A stretch of 64,000 bases of DNA. It comes from Bolinopsis microptera (Eukaryota > Ctenophora > Tentaculata > Lobata > Bolinopsidae). Below are positions 11,518-22,583 of the stretch, in pieces (position 1 is the stretch's first letter; each line of letters begins with the position of its first letter). The notes under the pieces are model-generated. The model was not told the DNA's origin. It ran no database searches and saw only the letters and a program-made list of their open reading frames with translations. Position numbers and translations under genes: made by a program. The stretch lies in assembly GCF_026151205.1 (NCBI RefSeq), contig NC_087084.1:8357394-8421393 (forward strand), given 5' to 3'.

Positions 11518-11733
11518 TTTACTACTTTTTCAACGTTTCTACTGTTAAGTGCATACCCTTAACCTTGTAATTTAGTGTATCAAGTCTTTACAATTTTCTA
11601 TGGTTTGGAACCTAAATGTGGATTGCTTTTCAGGTTTTCTTGTATCCTGACTTGTTTTCGTGGCACACCTGTGCATTTTAAGTTGTTGTGCCACTATAAT
11701 CTATAAGTTTAAATTATTATTATTATTATTATA

Positions 11734-12950
11734 TACTGTTTGACACACTTTACACCAAAAATAGATATCTATAATAAATAATAAAAATATGCACCCATTG
11801 TTCTATACTAAGTACAAGTGGGTATTGACTAGACTGTCCAATGGCCTAGATCTGGTTATATGTAATGGGAGCCTTAAATTCAGGTAGGCAGGAGTTGTAT
11901 CTTAGCTTTATTATATCTACATTTATTATATCTACATTTCCCAACGATAGATAAAAGGATAAATAAAAGGAACTGTTATATCACAAACAGGTTACCAGAC
12001 TGAGACCAACAGATTGTCATTGAAAGCTGCAAGCTTATTATAGTTTGATTCCACTTTGACCCGTTATTATGCAATCACCTTCAGGTGGTGTCAATGGATC
12101 AAATGAAAAGCGTTGTTAAAGTGAACCAAATAATACTGCATTTTTTTCTTCTTGTTAAAAATTATTCGTAACAATTATGATTCCAGTTTCAATTAGAAGT
12201 TATTCCTGTTGTACTGACTAATAATATTAATACTATCACAAAGATCATTATTACATGACAGCACTCTCCCTATCCATCTCGTTATTATACTTCCCCTCAG
12301 CTCAGCCTCTCCTACTTATCCATCTTATGGACGTCAATATTTTGAGTTTAGTTGAGAATTGTCAACACCCATTTCCAAGTCGAGTATATATATGTAGTTA
12401 TCGCCGAAGATGGAACCATTTGTGTCTATTGTCGTCAGAGAATAGAAAAATTAGTCTCATCTGGGCACACCAGCAATTAAGGTTGCTGCCTTTTGTTCCA
12501 TTTAATTTATGATTTGATCGTTGCACCCAAGTATTTAAGAGAAATTTCTTTAAATAATTTTAATGCAGTCAATCTGATAGGTTTTATACCAGGATATGCT
12601 CATTGCTTTCTCGGATGTCTGCTTGTTAATGTTAGGTCCATCTGCCTTATTTAGTCAGGATTTAATTTACAGTTATTCACTTCTGATTTCTTAACAGTTT
12701 CTTGTTTCACCTCCGTCCAAGGCGAAGATGCACGATCTCGTTAATTTATCATTTACAGCTGAGCATAAGGGTTCAATTTAAATTATTTAACCTTATGGTG
12801 CTGTATAAAAATAATATTATTATTATAAAGGGTCTCAATAAGAGGTCTCGACTGCCTAGGCGTCAAACCTTGGCAGTCGGTAGTTTTCCTCTGGCCCGGG
12901 ATCAGCTGACCCTAGGGACCAGAGGGTAAAGGTGTAGAGACTATGTGTAT
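11734..12950. other. Intergenic, no gene seen
   Basis: AT-rich sequence with scattered short frames and no recognisable protein, RNA or repeat. A short imperfect hairpin lies at about 12850-12925 (CTCTGGCCCGGGATCAGCTGACCC...). Confidence 0.4.
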
Positions 12951-12959
12951 CTACAAATC

Positions 12960-13560
12960 TTTCGAGGTTGTTTTTACAAGAGACAGGGCTTGCTACGCAA
13001 GGGAAGAAAACCGGGAGAAACAATCACAAATTATACAAATAAATATTATAAAACCTAGCAAAAAGAAATTCAAACAATCCTACACAGTTACTACAAATGT
13101 TTATTACATACTACAGTGTAATACACGATAAATAAATGCTGTATAATCAAGAAACAGGGCTTGCAGGGCAAGGGATGGAACACAGGAACTGGTTACAGAG
13201 TGTATAAAACAGTGATTCAGCAAGTACCCATTGGGTATTGCTGATTCTGACCCACAAAATACCACAATCAAAACAAGAATATACAATATAACAAACATCA
13301 TGTTTATACAAGAATCAGGGCATGCAGAGCAAGAGAAGGAAAATAAGAGAAAAACTCATGTATACCCCTTAGTCCAGTAATTAACAATAATTACTTGTAC
13401 ACAAAACTGTATAATATAAAATACATAACAAATACACAGTCTACCCAATATAAGAGTTAAAAATTGTATAAACAAGAGACAGGGCTTGCATAGCAAGGGA
13501 AGAGATATAAGAGGACCAGGTAAAAAGTGTTTATTACAGTATCCAGTGAAGAATAAACTA
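12960..13560. repeat. Four copies of a ~160-bp tandem repeat
   Basis: The landmark CAGGGCTTGCnnnGCAAGGGA (with variants) recurs at about 12980, 13155, 13317 and 13477. Each copy is followed by a similar AT-rich stretch (AAGAAAA, ACAAATATA, TACAGTGTA, GTATAAA). The landmark is itself a short palindrome. Divergence between copies indicates an old array. No coding function is suggested. Confidence 0.7.
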
Positions 13561-13599
13561 AATATAGAGTATCTACAGTGTAATATACTCTCAATAATA

Positions 13600-13940
13600 T
13601 CATATGTCTAAGACCATCCTGAGAATTCTGGCTGATCCAAGCAAAGCTGTCTTCTGGAGATTAGAGATGCTCAGATTGCAGTGGACTGCGTCGAGGTGTT
13701 TACGAAAGTTAATGGTGATAGTTCCTAATGCGCCTATCACCACAGGGACGATTGTGACCTTTCGTAAATTCCAGTTCTTCTTAATTTCTCTTTTTAGGTC
13801 TTGATATTTCAGTATCTTTTCTTGTTCTCTATCCAGGATCCGGGTATCTCCTGGGACTGCAACGTCAATGATGGTTGCTGCGTTGGTTACCTTGTCTACC
13901 AGGAGGAGATCCGGTCTGCAGTGTTCGATAACGTGGTCCG
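13600..13940 (-). pseudogene. C-terminal fragment of a second RLE-type LINE (left part)
   Basis: Read on the minus strand, the sequence encodes the end of a LINE polyprotein: EHCRPDLLLVDKV, IIDVAVPGD, KILKYQDLKREIKKNW, VVIGALGTI and LLGSARILRMVLD, then a stop at 13600-13602. RPDL followed by IDV fits the PD-(D/E)XK restriction-like endonuclease core. The frame is interrupted exactly at 13940, where an LTR retrotransposon begins. The other half resumes at 23172. The family differs from the plus-strand RLE LINE at 5.7 kb. Confidence 0.8.
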
Positions 13941-14258
13941 TGTTAATATGTGTTCACAGGACTTGAGTTGTTTACAAGAGAAACTCGCTGGGTTTGAAAT
14001 AGAAACAGAACCTGTAATAAATAGGATTTATTACACCAATAATATAAACTCAAATAGTTATATCAAGTTCCAATTATCCATTGTAAATATATAATAGTAT
14101 ATAGATCATTGTAAATATATAGTTTAAAGGAATACGTACCGGTTGATACTCTACAATAACATAAATCTTCTTTCTACAAACTTAATCTTCTTTCTACAAA
14201 CTTCAACCGGTTCTCATGCTATGAATATATAATGATTAGTATTCTGCTAAGTCTAACA
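13941..14258 (-). repeat. 3' LTR (left)
   Basis: 318-bp direct repeat beginning TGTTAATATG and ending GTCTAACA, matching 22854-23171 throughout by eye. It contains an internal direct repeat of ATCTTCTTTCTACAAACTTA. On the plus strand it is preceded by GTCCG and followed by the complement of the polypurine tract. Confidence 0.95.
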
Positions 14259-14267
14259 TTTCCCCCT
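14259..14267 (-). other. Polypurine tract
   Basis: On the minus strand the 9 bases next to the 3' LTR read AGGGGGAAA. This is the expected purine-rich primer site for plus-strand DNA synthesis. Confidence 0.75.
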
Positions 14268-15049
14268 ATTTAAAAACTTTTGAAAATAGCTCGAAGCTCT
14301 TTAAAAACACTTAAAAACACTTGACACGTAATCACCCTAAATTCTACAAATTGCTTAAAAGAACGCGCGTGCGCGGTAAAAATATTTCAACTTTTCACAA
14401 TCCAATATTAGAAAATTGCTAGTTGTTAGTTACTTCAAACAAAGAAAATGTCCCAATCTCTCAGACAGAAAATTTTGACTGCCATACACGTAGCAAACGT
14501 GTGATTAACAATATCTACTGGTAAATTCACAGTAAATAACCAATCTTTTCACCTCTTTCATATCGTAACTAAATATAATCTGTCACAACTCATGTCACAG
14601 TCTCAGTGTAACACTCTATACGAACATTACTACTGTCACATAAACCACACTAGTACCATGAACTATGAAACTACCTGTACTGACATGTACTAACATACTA
14701 ATTCGAATGAATGTCATTGTGAAATGTTAGGGTAGAAATGGTGATTTTGCAACATTATTCTAATCGAAATTATATACGGTAAGGTAAACTATACTCGTAA
14801 TATGAGTAATATAAGGTAAGTAAGCTACTCAAAACGTGTAATCACGTAATAAAATCATATCCAATACGTGTAATCACCAAAATATACGTTATTCAAAACG
14901 TGTAGTCAGGGAAAAAAGTAACTAACAAGTTAAAAAACGCTAAAAAAATAATAAATTATTCAAACAAACATAGTTTAATCTCTCTCCAGAAACTCTCCTC
15001 TCTCGATCACAGTGCACAACTGCTCGCAGTTTGCATCTTTCTTTATTAA

Positions 15050-16403
15050 GGGGGGGGGGGGGGGGTCAATGGGTATTTTTTTGTGAAACTTGATTTCGAG
15101 ATAGTAGTTGACCAACAAACTAGGACCAGTGACCGAACTTTTGAGGGGGTCCCGGACCCCAACCGCCAAACGGTGCGCGCAGGGCAGCCACGCCCATATT
15201 TGGTCCAAATTAGGCCCAATTTAGCCAAATACCCTGAACATGCCCAAAACCCAGGTTTATGGTGCTCTACTTGTAGCTAGTGGTCTCCTGAACTCGTATA
15301 TGAAATTTCATCAAGATTGGACAAAAAATGACTGAGTTATGAGCCAAAAACCATATGCCCATATTTGGGCATACGCACCAAATTTGGTAGATTTCGTCCC
15401 ATAAATTGGTCAAATATCAATATTTTTGGATGAGACTTACTTTATATGAAAGGTAAGCCTAAACTACATATTCTCTGTAAGTTATAGCTTTATATCTGTT
15501 TAAATGTGGATACTAAGGCGAAAAAACCACAAAAAATGAACTAAATTGCCCATATCTCGGTTCGCGATATTCGCGGAATTGATCTCACCAAAATTGTAAC
15601 AACTCAATCAGTTTTCAAAATTTTTGCATGAAATTTTTGAAATCGACTCGAAATCGCATTTCGACCTTATTTTAAGAACGGATTTTTGATTTAGGCCTCA
15701 AAAAAAATTTGGCGGCCAAATTCTGAATTTCTGTAATATAATTTTGGAATTTGGCCGCCAAATTTTTTTGAGGCCTAAATCAAAAATCCGTTCTTAAAAT
15801 AAGGTCGAAATGCGATTTCGAGTCGATTCCAAAAATTTCATGCAAAAATTTTGAAAACTGATTGAGTTGTTACAATTTTGGTGAGATCAATTCCGCGAAT
15901 ATCGCGAACCGAGATATGGGCAATTTAGTTCATTTTTTGTGGTTTTTTCGCCTTAGTATCCACATTTAAACAGATATAAAGCTATAAATTACAGAGAATA
16001 TGTAGTTTAGGCTTACCTTTCATATAAAGTAAGTTTCATTCAAAAATATTGATATTTGACCAATTTATGGGACGAAATCTACCAAATTTGGTGCGTATGC
16101 CCAAATATGGGCATATGGTTTTTGGCTCATAACTCAGTCATTTTTTGTCCAATCTTGATGAAATTTCATATACGAGTTCAGGAGACCACTAGCTACAAGT
16201 AGAGCACCATAAACCTGGCTTTGGGGCATGTACAGGGTATTTGGCTAAATTGGGCCTAATTTGGACCAAATATGGGCGTGGCTGCCCTGCGCGCACCGTT
16301 TGGCGGTTGGGGTCCGGGACCCCCTCAAAAGTTCGGTCACTGGTCCTAGTTTGTTGGTCAACTGCTATCTCGAAATCAAGTTTCACAAAAAAATACCCCC
16401 CCC
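15050..16403. mobile_element. TTAA-flanked foldback element with ~650-bp arms (piggyBac-like, non-autonomous)
   Basis: The two halves are reverse complements over nearly their whole length, around a centre at about 15725-15745 (GAATTTCTGTAATATAATTTT). The outer ends are G-rich/C-rich and are flanked on both sides by TTAA (15046-15049 and 16404-16407), the target duplication of piggyBac-type transposons. No transposase is encoded. It sits in the 3' end of the copia-like ORF: the last ~70 codons of that ORF, after the LADCL motif, are read from the foldback arm. Removing the insert and one TTAA leaves the ORF in frame with a short conserved-looking tail coded at 14975-15045. The insertion is therefore recent. 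Confidence 0.88.
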
Positions 16404-19400
16404 TTAAACAATCTGCCAACATGATGTCAGTAGGTATCCATGTTAATGACTTTAGTGTCTTGTTGGAGAGTGTTTGTTGAAGTTCTGCTAGGTCGAGTCT
16501 CAGTCTCTTTTCTTCACACTGCTTCGATGTATGAACGTGATCATGTAACTGTTTAGAATCAGCGAAACCTTTGATTGGTATGACTTCACTCTTCGGATCT
16601 CCGTACAGTATCTCTGACAGTATTTGTCGGACATAGATTGCAGCTCCCATGGCATCTATGCAAGCTAGAGTTTCGGCTCCAAACGCCGAGTGCACGACAC
16701 GTTTTATCTTCCTAGTACTCCAGTCGATTAAGTTAGCCGTTTTTCCGTTAGTTAGAAAAACAAGGTAACCTCTCCCACTCTGTGTCTGTCTTCCGTTCTC
16801 TGTGAACGTGTTTCCAACACTAGCATCAGTGTAGAATGTGATCGAAATGTTGTCTCTCTGCAGATCCAAGCCTTTGAAACACAGTGATTTTGGTCCTCCT
16901 GCGATTTTCTTAGTAACTTTGTTCCAATCTGGACGGGTTTGGCCACTAAGCCACAACATTCTCCCGAGTTGTTTCTGGTACACTTTCTTTTCTTCTTCTG
17001 TCAGCTTTGACTCTGGGGGTTTCTTCTGTTCCGGTTTCTTTAACCTCCACATCACACCCTGCTTCCTGATATCGGCAGGTGGTTTCAAATACACCTCACG
17101 AGTCATTTCATCCGATTCTTCGTCTTCTATCTCCAAGTTATACTCATTATTGTACTGACCAGTCGATTTTCCTGCCCGACTTGTCACGAGTCCTTTTGTC
17201 CAGTCTTCGGTTTCTTGGCCTCTAAATCTCACTATATCATCCTTCTTGAGATTGAGAGCTCCTTTCTTCACCGGCTCTACATTGGTCCAGTCCTCTTCAA
17301 TCTTCACTGGCTCTTTACTTTTCCAGTTCCCTTCAATCTTCACTGGCTCTACACTGGGCCAGTTCTTTTCAACCACGCGACTAATAGTGTTGTCTTCAGT
17401 TTCATTCAACACCTGCACAACAGGATCCTCTGTATCTCCCGATTCCTCACAGTCGCTTTCCACTGGTTCTTCTGTACCTTCAGACTCCTCACAGTTGCTC
17501 ACAACTGGTTCTTCTGTTCCTTCACATTCCTCACGGTCGCTCAATATTATCTCTCCATAAAGACGACTTCCGCTTTGTCTACGGATCCCACGTGTGACAT
17601 TCCTTTGTTCCACTCCCACTTGGAGTCCTACAATCCTCCCGCTCCCGTCTGTACCACGGTTCTTTGCCTTTGTGCGGGGTTCTTTATCAACTGCAATCCC
17701 GCCAGCACACATGCTACGAGTCTTTGTCAGCTCTTCTTTGTCATCACTTGGTTGATTCAATTCTTCAACCCTCCCGCTCCCGTCAGTACCACGGGTCTTT
17801 GCCTTTGTGCGGGGTTCTTTCTCAACTGCAATCCCGCCAGCACGCATGCTACGAGTCTTTGTCAGCTCTTCTTTGTCATCACTTGGTTGATTCAATTCTT
17901 CAACCCTCCCGCTCCCGTCAGTACCACCGGTCTTTGCCTTTGTACAGGGTTCTTTATCAACTGCAATCCCGCCAGCACACGTGCTACGAGTCTTTGTCAG
18001 CTCTTCTTTGTCATCACTAGGTTGATTCAATTCTTCAACCCTCCCGCTCCCGTCAGTACCACGGGTCTTTGCCTTTGTGCGGGGTTCTTTATCAACTGCA
18101 ATCCCGCCAGCACACGTGCTACGAGTCTTTGTCAGTTCTTCTTTGTCATCACTAGGTTGATTCAATTCTTCAACCCTCCCGCTCCCGTCAGTACCACGGG
18201 TCTTTGCCTTTGTGCGGGGTTCTTTATCAACTGCAATCCCGCCAGCACACGTGCTACGAGTCTTTGTCAGTTCTTCTTTGTCATGACTTGGTTGATTCAA
18301 TTCTTCAACCCTCCCGCTCCCGTCAGTACCACGGGTCTTTGCCTTTGTGCGGGGTTCTTTATCAACTGCAATCCCGCCAGCACGCGTGCTACGAGTCTTT
18401 GTCAGTTCTTCTTTAGTGTCCTTGTCAGTGTCTTCCTCATCTTTATCATAAGGGTCTTTTCCTCCAGCTCTCATTTTATTCACTGTCATTTCCTGATCAT
18501 GTGGCGGTACAACTCTAGAATCCTCTCCTCTCCCGATTGACATCCCCATGTGTCCTGAAGCTGTGTCAAGGATTGGTTCTTCTCCGCCATGAGCATACAC
18601 TTTCTTATTTCCTACATCGATGACAAACCTGTGTTCATTCATGGTTTGTTTTGACAGCAGTAACGGAATGTCTGTGTCGACAACATGTGTTCTAATCACT
18701 ATGTTCTTACCAAACATTTTCACAGGTAAAGTTACAAGCTTTCTAGCCACAACGCTTTCACCATCTCCAAAGCGAAATGTTGCTTTACTGTTCTTTGTCT
18801 TTAACTTCCTCGCTTCTTCCCCTGTGAGTGACTCTGTGTAGACTTCTAGCCACTTTTTTCCACATACCGTTGCAGACGCACCTGTGTCTAGTAAACCTTT
18901 GTTTACAGTTTCTCCGATGAAGTATGTATACTGTTCGTCTCTTTCAGGTAGAACTACTTCTCTCGTCATATCAGCCAGGTATGTATACCTTTGTCTTTGA
19001 CCTTCTGTCTTATAAGTATTTCTTTGACCTTCAGTCTTGTAAGTATTATGAGGGCAGTTTGCTACACGATGGTTTGGATTTTTGCAAATATAACAACCCT
19101 GGTAGTTTTGGTTGGTTTGCTTTGTTCGGTTATCATTGCCATTACCATACTTTCTGAACTTTCCTTTCCCCCTGAACCTTCCGGTATTGTAAAGAACACC
19201 CTCATCTTCACTTTCTGCAGTTTCTCCACTGGCACTGCTGCTTTGTCTACTTCTTTGATCTGTAAACATGATGCCTTGTTCTTCCTTAAAAACAGTTTCT
19301 ATCCGGGTAGGACTTTCAAATGGTACTTCATCTCCAAATGTCTGCTTCAACGATTGGACCATCATTTTATAGTCTAGCTTTGTTATTGTTGCTTTAACAA

Positions 19401-19812
19401 GCCGTTTCTGGTCCGGGTTAAGGTTTGCTTGATTGAGAAGTTTATACGCTAACACTCCATCCTCGTACACTTCTTTTTCCCTCAGTTGGTCTATCTTCTT
19501 TCTTTTCTGTTCAAAGTCTCGCACATACAGGTCCATTGCTACACCTTCTGGTCTCTTATAGTGCTCGAAATCTTCAATTGCCATGAACAGATCGTGTGTG
19601 GCGTCTTTTAGAAACAGAGAATCCAGCTCTGTTATCAGCTTATCAACTCCGGTTTCAACTCCTAACTCTGCTGGTGCTATTTGTAGTGCTGCTTCATACG
19701 CTCTTCCATTCATGAATCCAATCAGACGGCTGGCTTGTTGAGTTTTCTTTGCTGTTGTTCCCAACTGTTGGAACCCTGTTCTTGGGTTAATTAAATAACA
19801 AATAATACTCAA
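16189..19812 (-). CDS. Copia-like Gag-protease-RNase H polyprotein without integrase/RT core
   Basis: The open frame of 1207 codons carries a Gag domain (residues ~20-165). A CCHC zinc knuckle follows (C240-x2-C-x4-H-x4-C253), then an aspartic protease with DTGAS at 309-313. Six 45-residue repeats occupy residues ~468-737. After an acidic stretch comes a short segment rich in lysine and tryptophan. The frame ends with a copia-type RNase H (YTDASVGN, AETLA, GFADSKQL, LADCL near residue 1135). The integrase HHCC/DDE core and the RT YVDD box expected between protease and RNase H are missing, so this is an internally deleted element that still keeps an open frame. The final ~70 residues come from the inserted foldback. 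The first residues (before ~17) may be intron: a 3' splice site lies at 19765, and the Gag N-terminus is found at 22506-22583. Confidence 0.88.
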   Translation of the reverse strand: MSIICYLINPRTGFQQLGTTAKKTQQASRLIGFMNGRAYEAALQIAPAELGVETGVDKLITELDSLFLKDATHDLFMAIEDFEHYKRPEGVAMDLYVRDFEQKRKKIDQLREKEVYEDGVLAYKLLNQANLNPDQKRLVKATITKLDYKMMVQSLKQTFGDEVPFESPTRIETVFKEEQGIMFTDQRSRQSSSASGETAESEDEGVLYNTGRFRGKGKFRKYGNGNDNRTKQTNQNYQGCYICKNPNHRVANCPHNTYKTEGQRNTYKTEGQRQRYTYLADMTREVVLPERDEQYTYFIGETVNKGLLDTGASATVCGKKWLEVYTESLTGEEARKLKTKNSKATFRFGDGESVVARKLVTLPVKMFGKNIVIRTHVVDTDIPLLLSKQTMNEHRFVIDVGNKKVYAHGGEEPILDTASGHMGMSIGRGEDSRVVPPHDQEMTVNKMRAGGKDPYDKDEEDTDKDTKEELTKTRSTRAGGIAVDKEPRTKAKTRGTDGSGRVEELNQPSHDKEELTKTRSTCAGGIAVDKEPRTKAKTRGTDGSGRVEELNQPSDDKEELTKTRSTCAGGIAVDKEPRTKAKTRGTDGSGRVEELNQPSDDKEELTKTRSTCAGGIAVDKEPCTKAKTGGTDGSGRVEELNQPSDDKEELTKTRSMRAGGIAVEKEPRTKAKTRGTDGSGRVEELNQPSDDKEELTKTRSMCAGGIAVDKEPRTKAKNRGTDGSGRIVGLQVGVEQRNVTRGIRRQSGSRLYGEIILSDREECEGTEEPVVSNCEESEGTEEPVESDCEESGDTEDPVVQVLNETEDNTISRVVEKNWPSVEPVKIEGNWKSKEPVKIEEDWTNVEPVKKGALNLKKDDIVRFRGQETEDWTKGLVTSRAGKSTGQYNNEYNLEIEDEESDEMTREVYLKPPADIRKQGVMWRLKKPEQKKPPESKLTEEEKKVYQKQLGRMLWLSGQTRPDWNKVTKKIAGGPKSLCFKGLDLQRDNISITFYTDASVGNTFTENGRQTQSGRGYLVFLTNGKTANLIDWSTRKIKRVVHSAFGAETLACIDAMGAAIYVRQILSEILYGDPKSEVIPIKGFADSKQLHDHVHTSKQCEEKRLRLDLAELQQTLSNKTLKSLTWIPTDIMLADCLRGGYFFVKLDFEIAVDQQTRTSDRTFEGVPDPNRQTVRAGQPRPYLVQIRPNLAKYPVHAPKPGLWCSTCS
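17600..18410 (-). repeat. Six 135-bp tandem repeats within the polyprotein gene
   Basis: The period is 135 bases (45 codons). Each unit encodes a variant of ELTKTRST-AGGIAVDKEPRTK followed by a glycine-rich turn and EELNQPSDDKE. The copies differ by only a few bases, so the array expanded recently. It lies where integrase would be expected. Highly charged low-complexity protein is predicted, with no known fold. Confidence 0.9.
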
Positions 19813-20396
19813 TTATTATAAATACAAATTAGATGAATAAAGAGGTTATACAAATCTTGTGTCAAAAGTAACCTTGTTACTCTACAATGTACTCTCTTAA
19901 ATAGTGAATGATTGATATGGTGTGACTCAGTAACTCACACTACTCTGCTCTGACTAATAGTAATAAACAATGTCTTTTTTACTATTAGATTAAACTACTA
20001 TTAAATTAAAACTACTACTCCTGATGATGATGTTCTTCTTACTATATGAGGGACTTCTGAATGATGAGGACTTCAAGTAAAACTGGAACTGATAACTATA
20101 AAACAAAACCCTGGGGGAAAACTACCGTGAGTAAAGTGAAAGGTAATCCACATGAAACTATAAATGAAAGTGAAAGAGGAGGCGGGAACTCCTAGACTAA
20201 ACTACTAAACTATAACTATAAACTACTTACCACTCTTTCCACGTCACAGAACACAGATAGTATCTGTCGACTGGAATCTGTGGATCACTAAAACAACGTC
20301 ACTCCTCTCCCTTCTGCTACGCTAGAGTCTGGAGTCGACAACGTCACTCCTCTCCCTTCTGCTACGCTAGAGTCTGGAGTCAACTAAACACTGGAC

Positions 20397-22320
20397 CAGC
20401 AATAGCAGCAAATCTGGGGAAACTTGGTGGACATTGACTTTTTTCACACAATTTGAGTATGTTGACTTCAACATTATGTTGCAGCTCATTGTGGTTAATC
20501 TCAATGTTGGAGTGATGTTTTTCTGGTGCACAAAACACTACAGTACGGTTATGTTGAATAATTGTGGTTAATGGGTCATCTATGTGGCCACTATGGTGGT
20601 TAAAATACCAGTTTTAGGGTTAACCACCATTTTGAGATATGATATTATGAACTGAGTAGTCATTATATTGAGATCATATCATGGTGCAACTATCACAAAA
20701 GTTTTCAAACCTCATGGGGGGCATTTTGTGGTCCTAATGGTGGTTAAATTGAAGATGAACGGTGAGCTATAAATATTGCTCTGATTATAGATGTATAGTG
20801 GTGGTTGTTCATTTGTGCATGGATGATAATTTTTTATCACAAATGTGCAATTTAATAGTATGGTTGATTTGAGGTGGTTAATATTCGTAAAAAGTGCTAA
20901 AAAGATGGTTAAAATGTCAAAATTTGTTGTTAACCACCAATCAAAACATTATTAATGATTTTAGTCAACATTTTATGGTCAACAAAGGACATTTGAAGGG
21001 TCTTGATAAAAGTTATCAAGAAATGTTGTCATAAAAGTGGTTAAAAGGGCTATATTACTTGCTAGGCTGTTGAACAAGGCATCTATTAAAGTGAAAATTA
21101 ACCACAATATGAACTTCAGATAATGGTTTGCTATCCAAATGACTGTATATTTGTTTGCAAATCCATAATTGACCCCAAGTTCATGCATTCCGATCAATGT
21201 GCAGCTAAGGTGGTTAAAATGTCTCGAAAATACCCTATATTTGCACTAATTAACCATTTTTAGAGCACATATTAGCTTTGTAAAGCTATAGCTGGCCATG
21301 CTACATTATCTAGATATAACTACCTGCTCATTTATATGACCAGAAACATTGCTGAGTCCTATGTTGCGTCCATCATGGTTAATAAAGGTCTAAAATTGAC
21401 CAAAATCAGTGTTCTTGGTCGTTTTAACCACCATACGGCCACACATTTTGTTGCATTATCTTTAAAATCACTTATTATCCTCCAGCTATCTCTCATAATC
21501 AAATATAAAAACAAAATAAGGCACAAAAAGTTCGGAGGTTGCTGAATAATGGTTAATTTGTGATGGCTTCTGTTGACCGAAAGTCCAAAATAAACATGTT
21601 TTAACCACATTGAGGCCACATCTAAGGTTTTATGGTATTGGGACCGTAGTCAAAAGTTTTGGGCACCTGAATGGTGACCTCTGCTTTTGAAATTATGGTG
21701 ATATTTCAATGCTGTGCCATACCAGGTGGTTAAGTACGCGCTAGCGCGCGCACGCGTACAAACATGGTTTTTTTGATATACCACAGTTGGTGGTTAACTG
21801 TTCTACATCAAACCTTCACTAAAAGTATTGGGCACCATAGTGGTGACATAATATATAAAGAATTTAAGCCTAGACTAAATATGTTGGCCTACAGATGGTT
21901 AAGTACGCGCTAGCGCGCGCACGCGTACACTATAACATAAACAAATAAACCACTCCACAGACCACATTTATTAATTTTTTTAATTTCCTTCTTCAACTAT
22001 GTGTCAATGAACCATTTTTGTTCAATAATGACCATCAATATTAACTGTAGTACTTATATCTTCACTGTAGTAAGGGTTTGGGTGTTAGAGGTATAAAAAA
22101 TGTCCACTAACAAATCAGTCATTTTTCGACTACTTAACCACCTAACTCAGCACCAAAATGTTCTGAGATTTTTTTCGTTGCACTATCATGAAGCTATGAC
22201 ATTTTTGGACCTATGTAAATAATCAGATTACTAAAATTCATAATCTTTGATTTTTAAGGGGGGGTTAAATGCTTCAAATTGGTGTATTTCAAAGTTTCCC
22301 CAGATTTGCTGCTATTGCTG
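20397..22320. mobile_element. Non-autonomous DNA transposon with 29-bp TIRs and many GGTTAA motifs
   Basis: The ends are an inverted pair: CAGCAATAGCAGCAAATCTG... (20397-20425) and its complement (about 22291-22320). Between them TGGTTAA/TTAACCA occurs dozens of times in both orientations. Two copies of a GC-rich near-palindrome (GTACGCGCTAGCGCGCGCAC) lie at about 21732 and 21901. No transposase frame is present. It is inserted next to a short repeated word (ACTCCTCTC...CTAGAGTCTGGAGTC) seen at 20293, 20342 and 22322, inside the leader/intron of the LTR element. Confidence 0.8.
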
Positions 22321-22505
22321 TGACACTCCTCTCTCTTCTGTTACTTCAACTAGAGTCTGGAGTCGAGCCTTGTCTGCCTTCTGGAGTCCCTTTACCCCAA
22401 CACTGTATATACAATCACTGGAACTAAACCTTTGCTAAAGTGAGATACAGGGTTAGTAATATGAAGTACAAAAACAAGCTACAAATAGAATTAAGATTCT
22501 AACAC

Positions 22506-22583
22506 CAACTGCCACACTTTGACTGCTTTCTTCCAACGGCTGTAGTCGCTGTCATCCTCTAAATTCGGTATCTTCTCGCTCAT
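22506..22583 (-). CDS. Candidate Gag N-terminal exon of the copia-like element
   Basis: The 26 codons from ATG at 22583 (MSEKIPNLEDDSDYSRWKK...) look like the start of a copia Gag, with the characteristic W-x6-W spacing. The frame meets a stop 12 bases further on. A GT at 22505 (CAGTTG|GTGTTAG) and an AG at 19765 (CCAACAG|TTGGGA) would join it in phase 0 to the long ORF just where Gag homology should continue. The start lies ~270 bases inside the 5' LTR, as expected for a gag start. This is an inference: the intervening 2.7 kb could be an insertion rather than an intron. Confidence 0.5.

Larger units (their letters stand above)
7130..11733 (+). mobile_element. Near full-length CR1/L2-type LINE
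   Basis: The unit holds ORF1 (7245-8651), an endonuclease frame (8672-9538), an RT frame (9520-11517), a ~200-base 3' UTR and a terminal (ATT)n microsatellite at about 11713-11733. Such a 3' microsatellite instead of poly-A is usual for CR1/L2 elements. The 5' boundary is placed just after the 3' end of the preceding RLE LINE. Only one coding defect is seen, a frame change at about 9505-9535, so this is a young copy. Confidence 0.85.

Noticed and set aside
17215-18540. 441-aa plus-strand frame with cysteine-rich repeats (NPPAPVSTTGLCLCAGFF...)
   Set aside because: It is the antisense of the 135-bp repeats in the copia-like polyprotein. The minus-strand frame has recognisable Gag, protease and RNase H domains.
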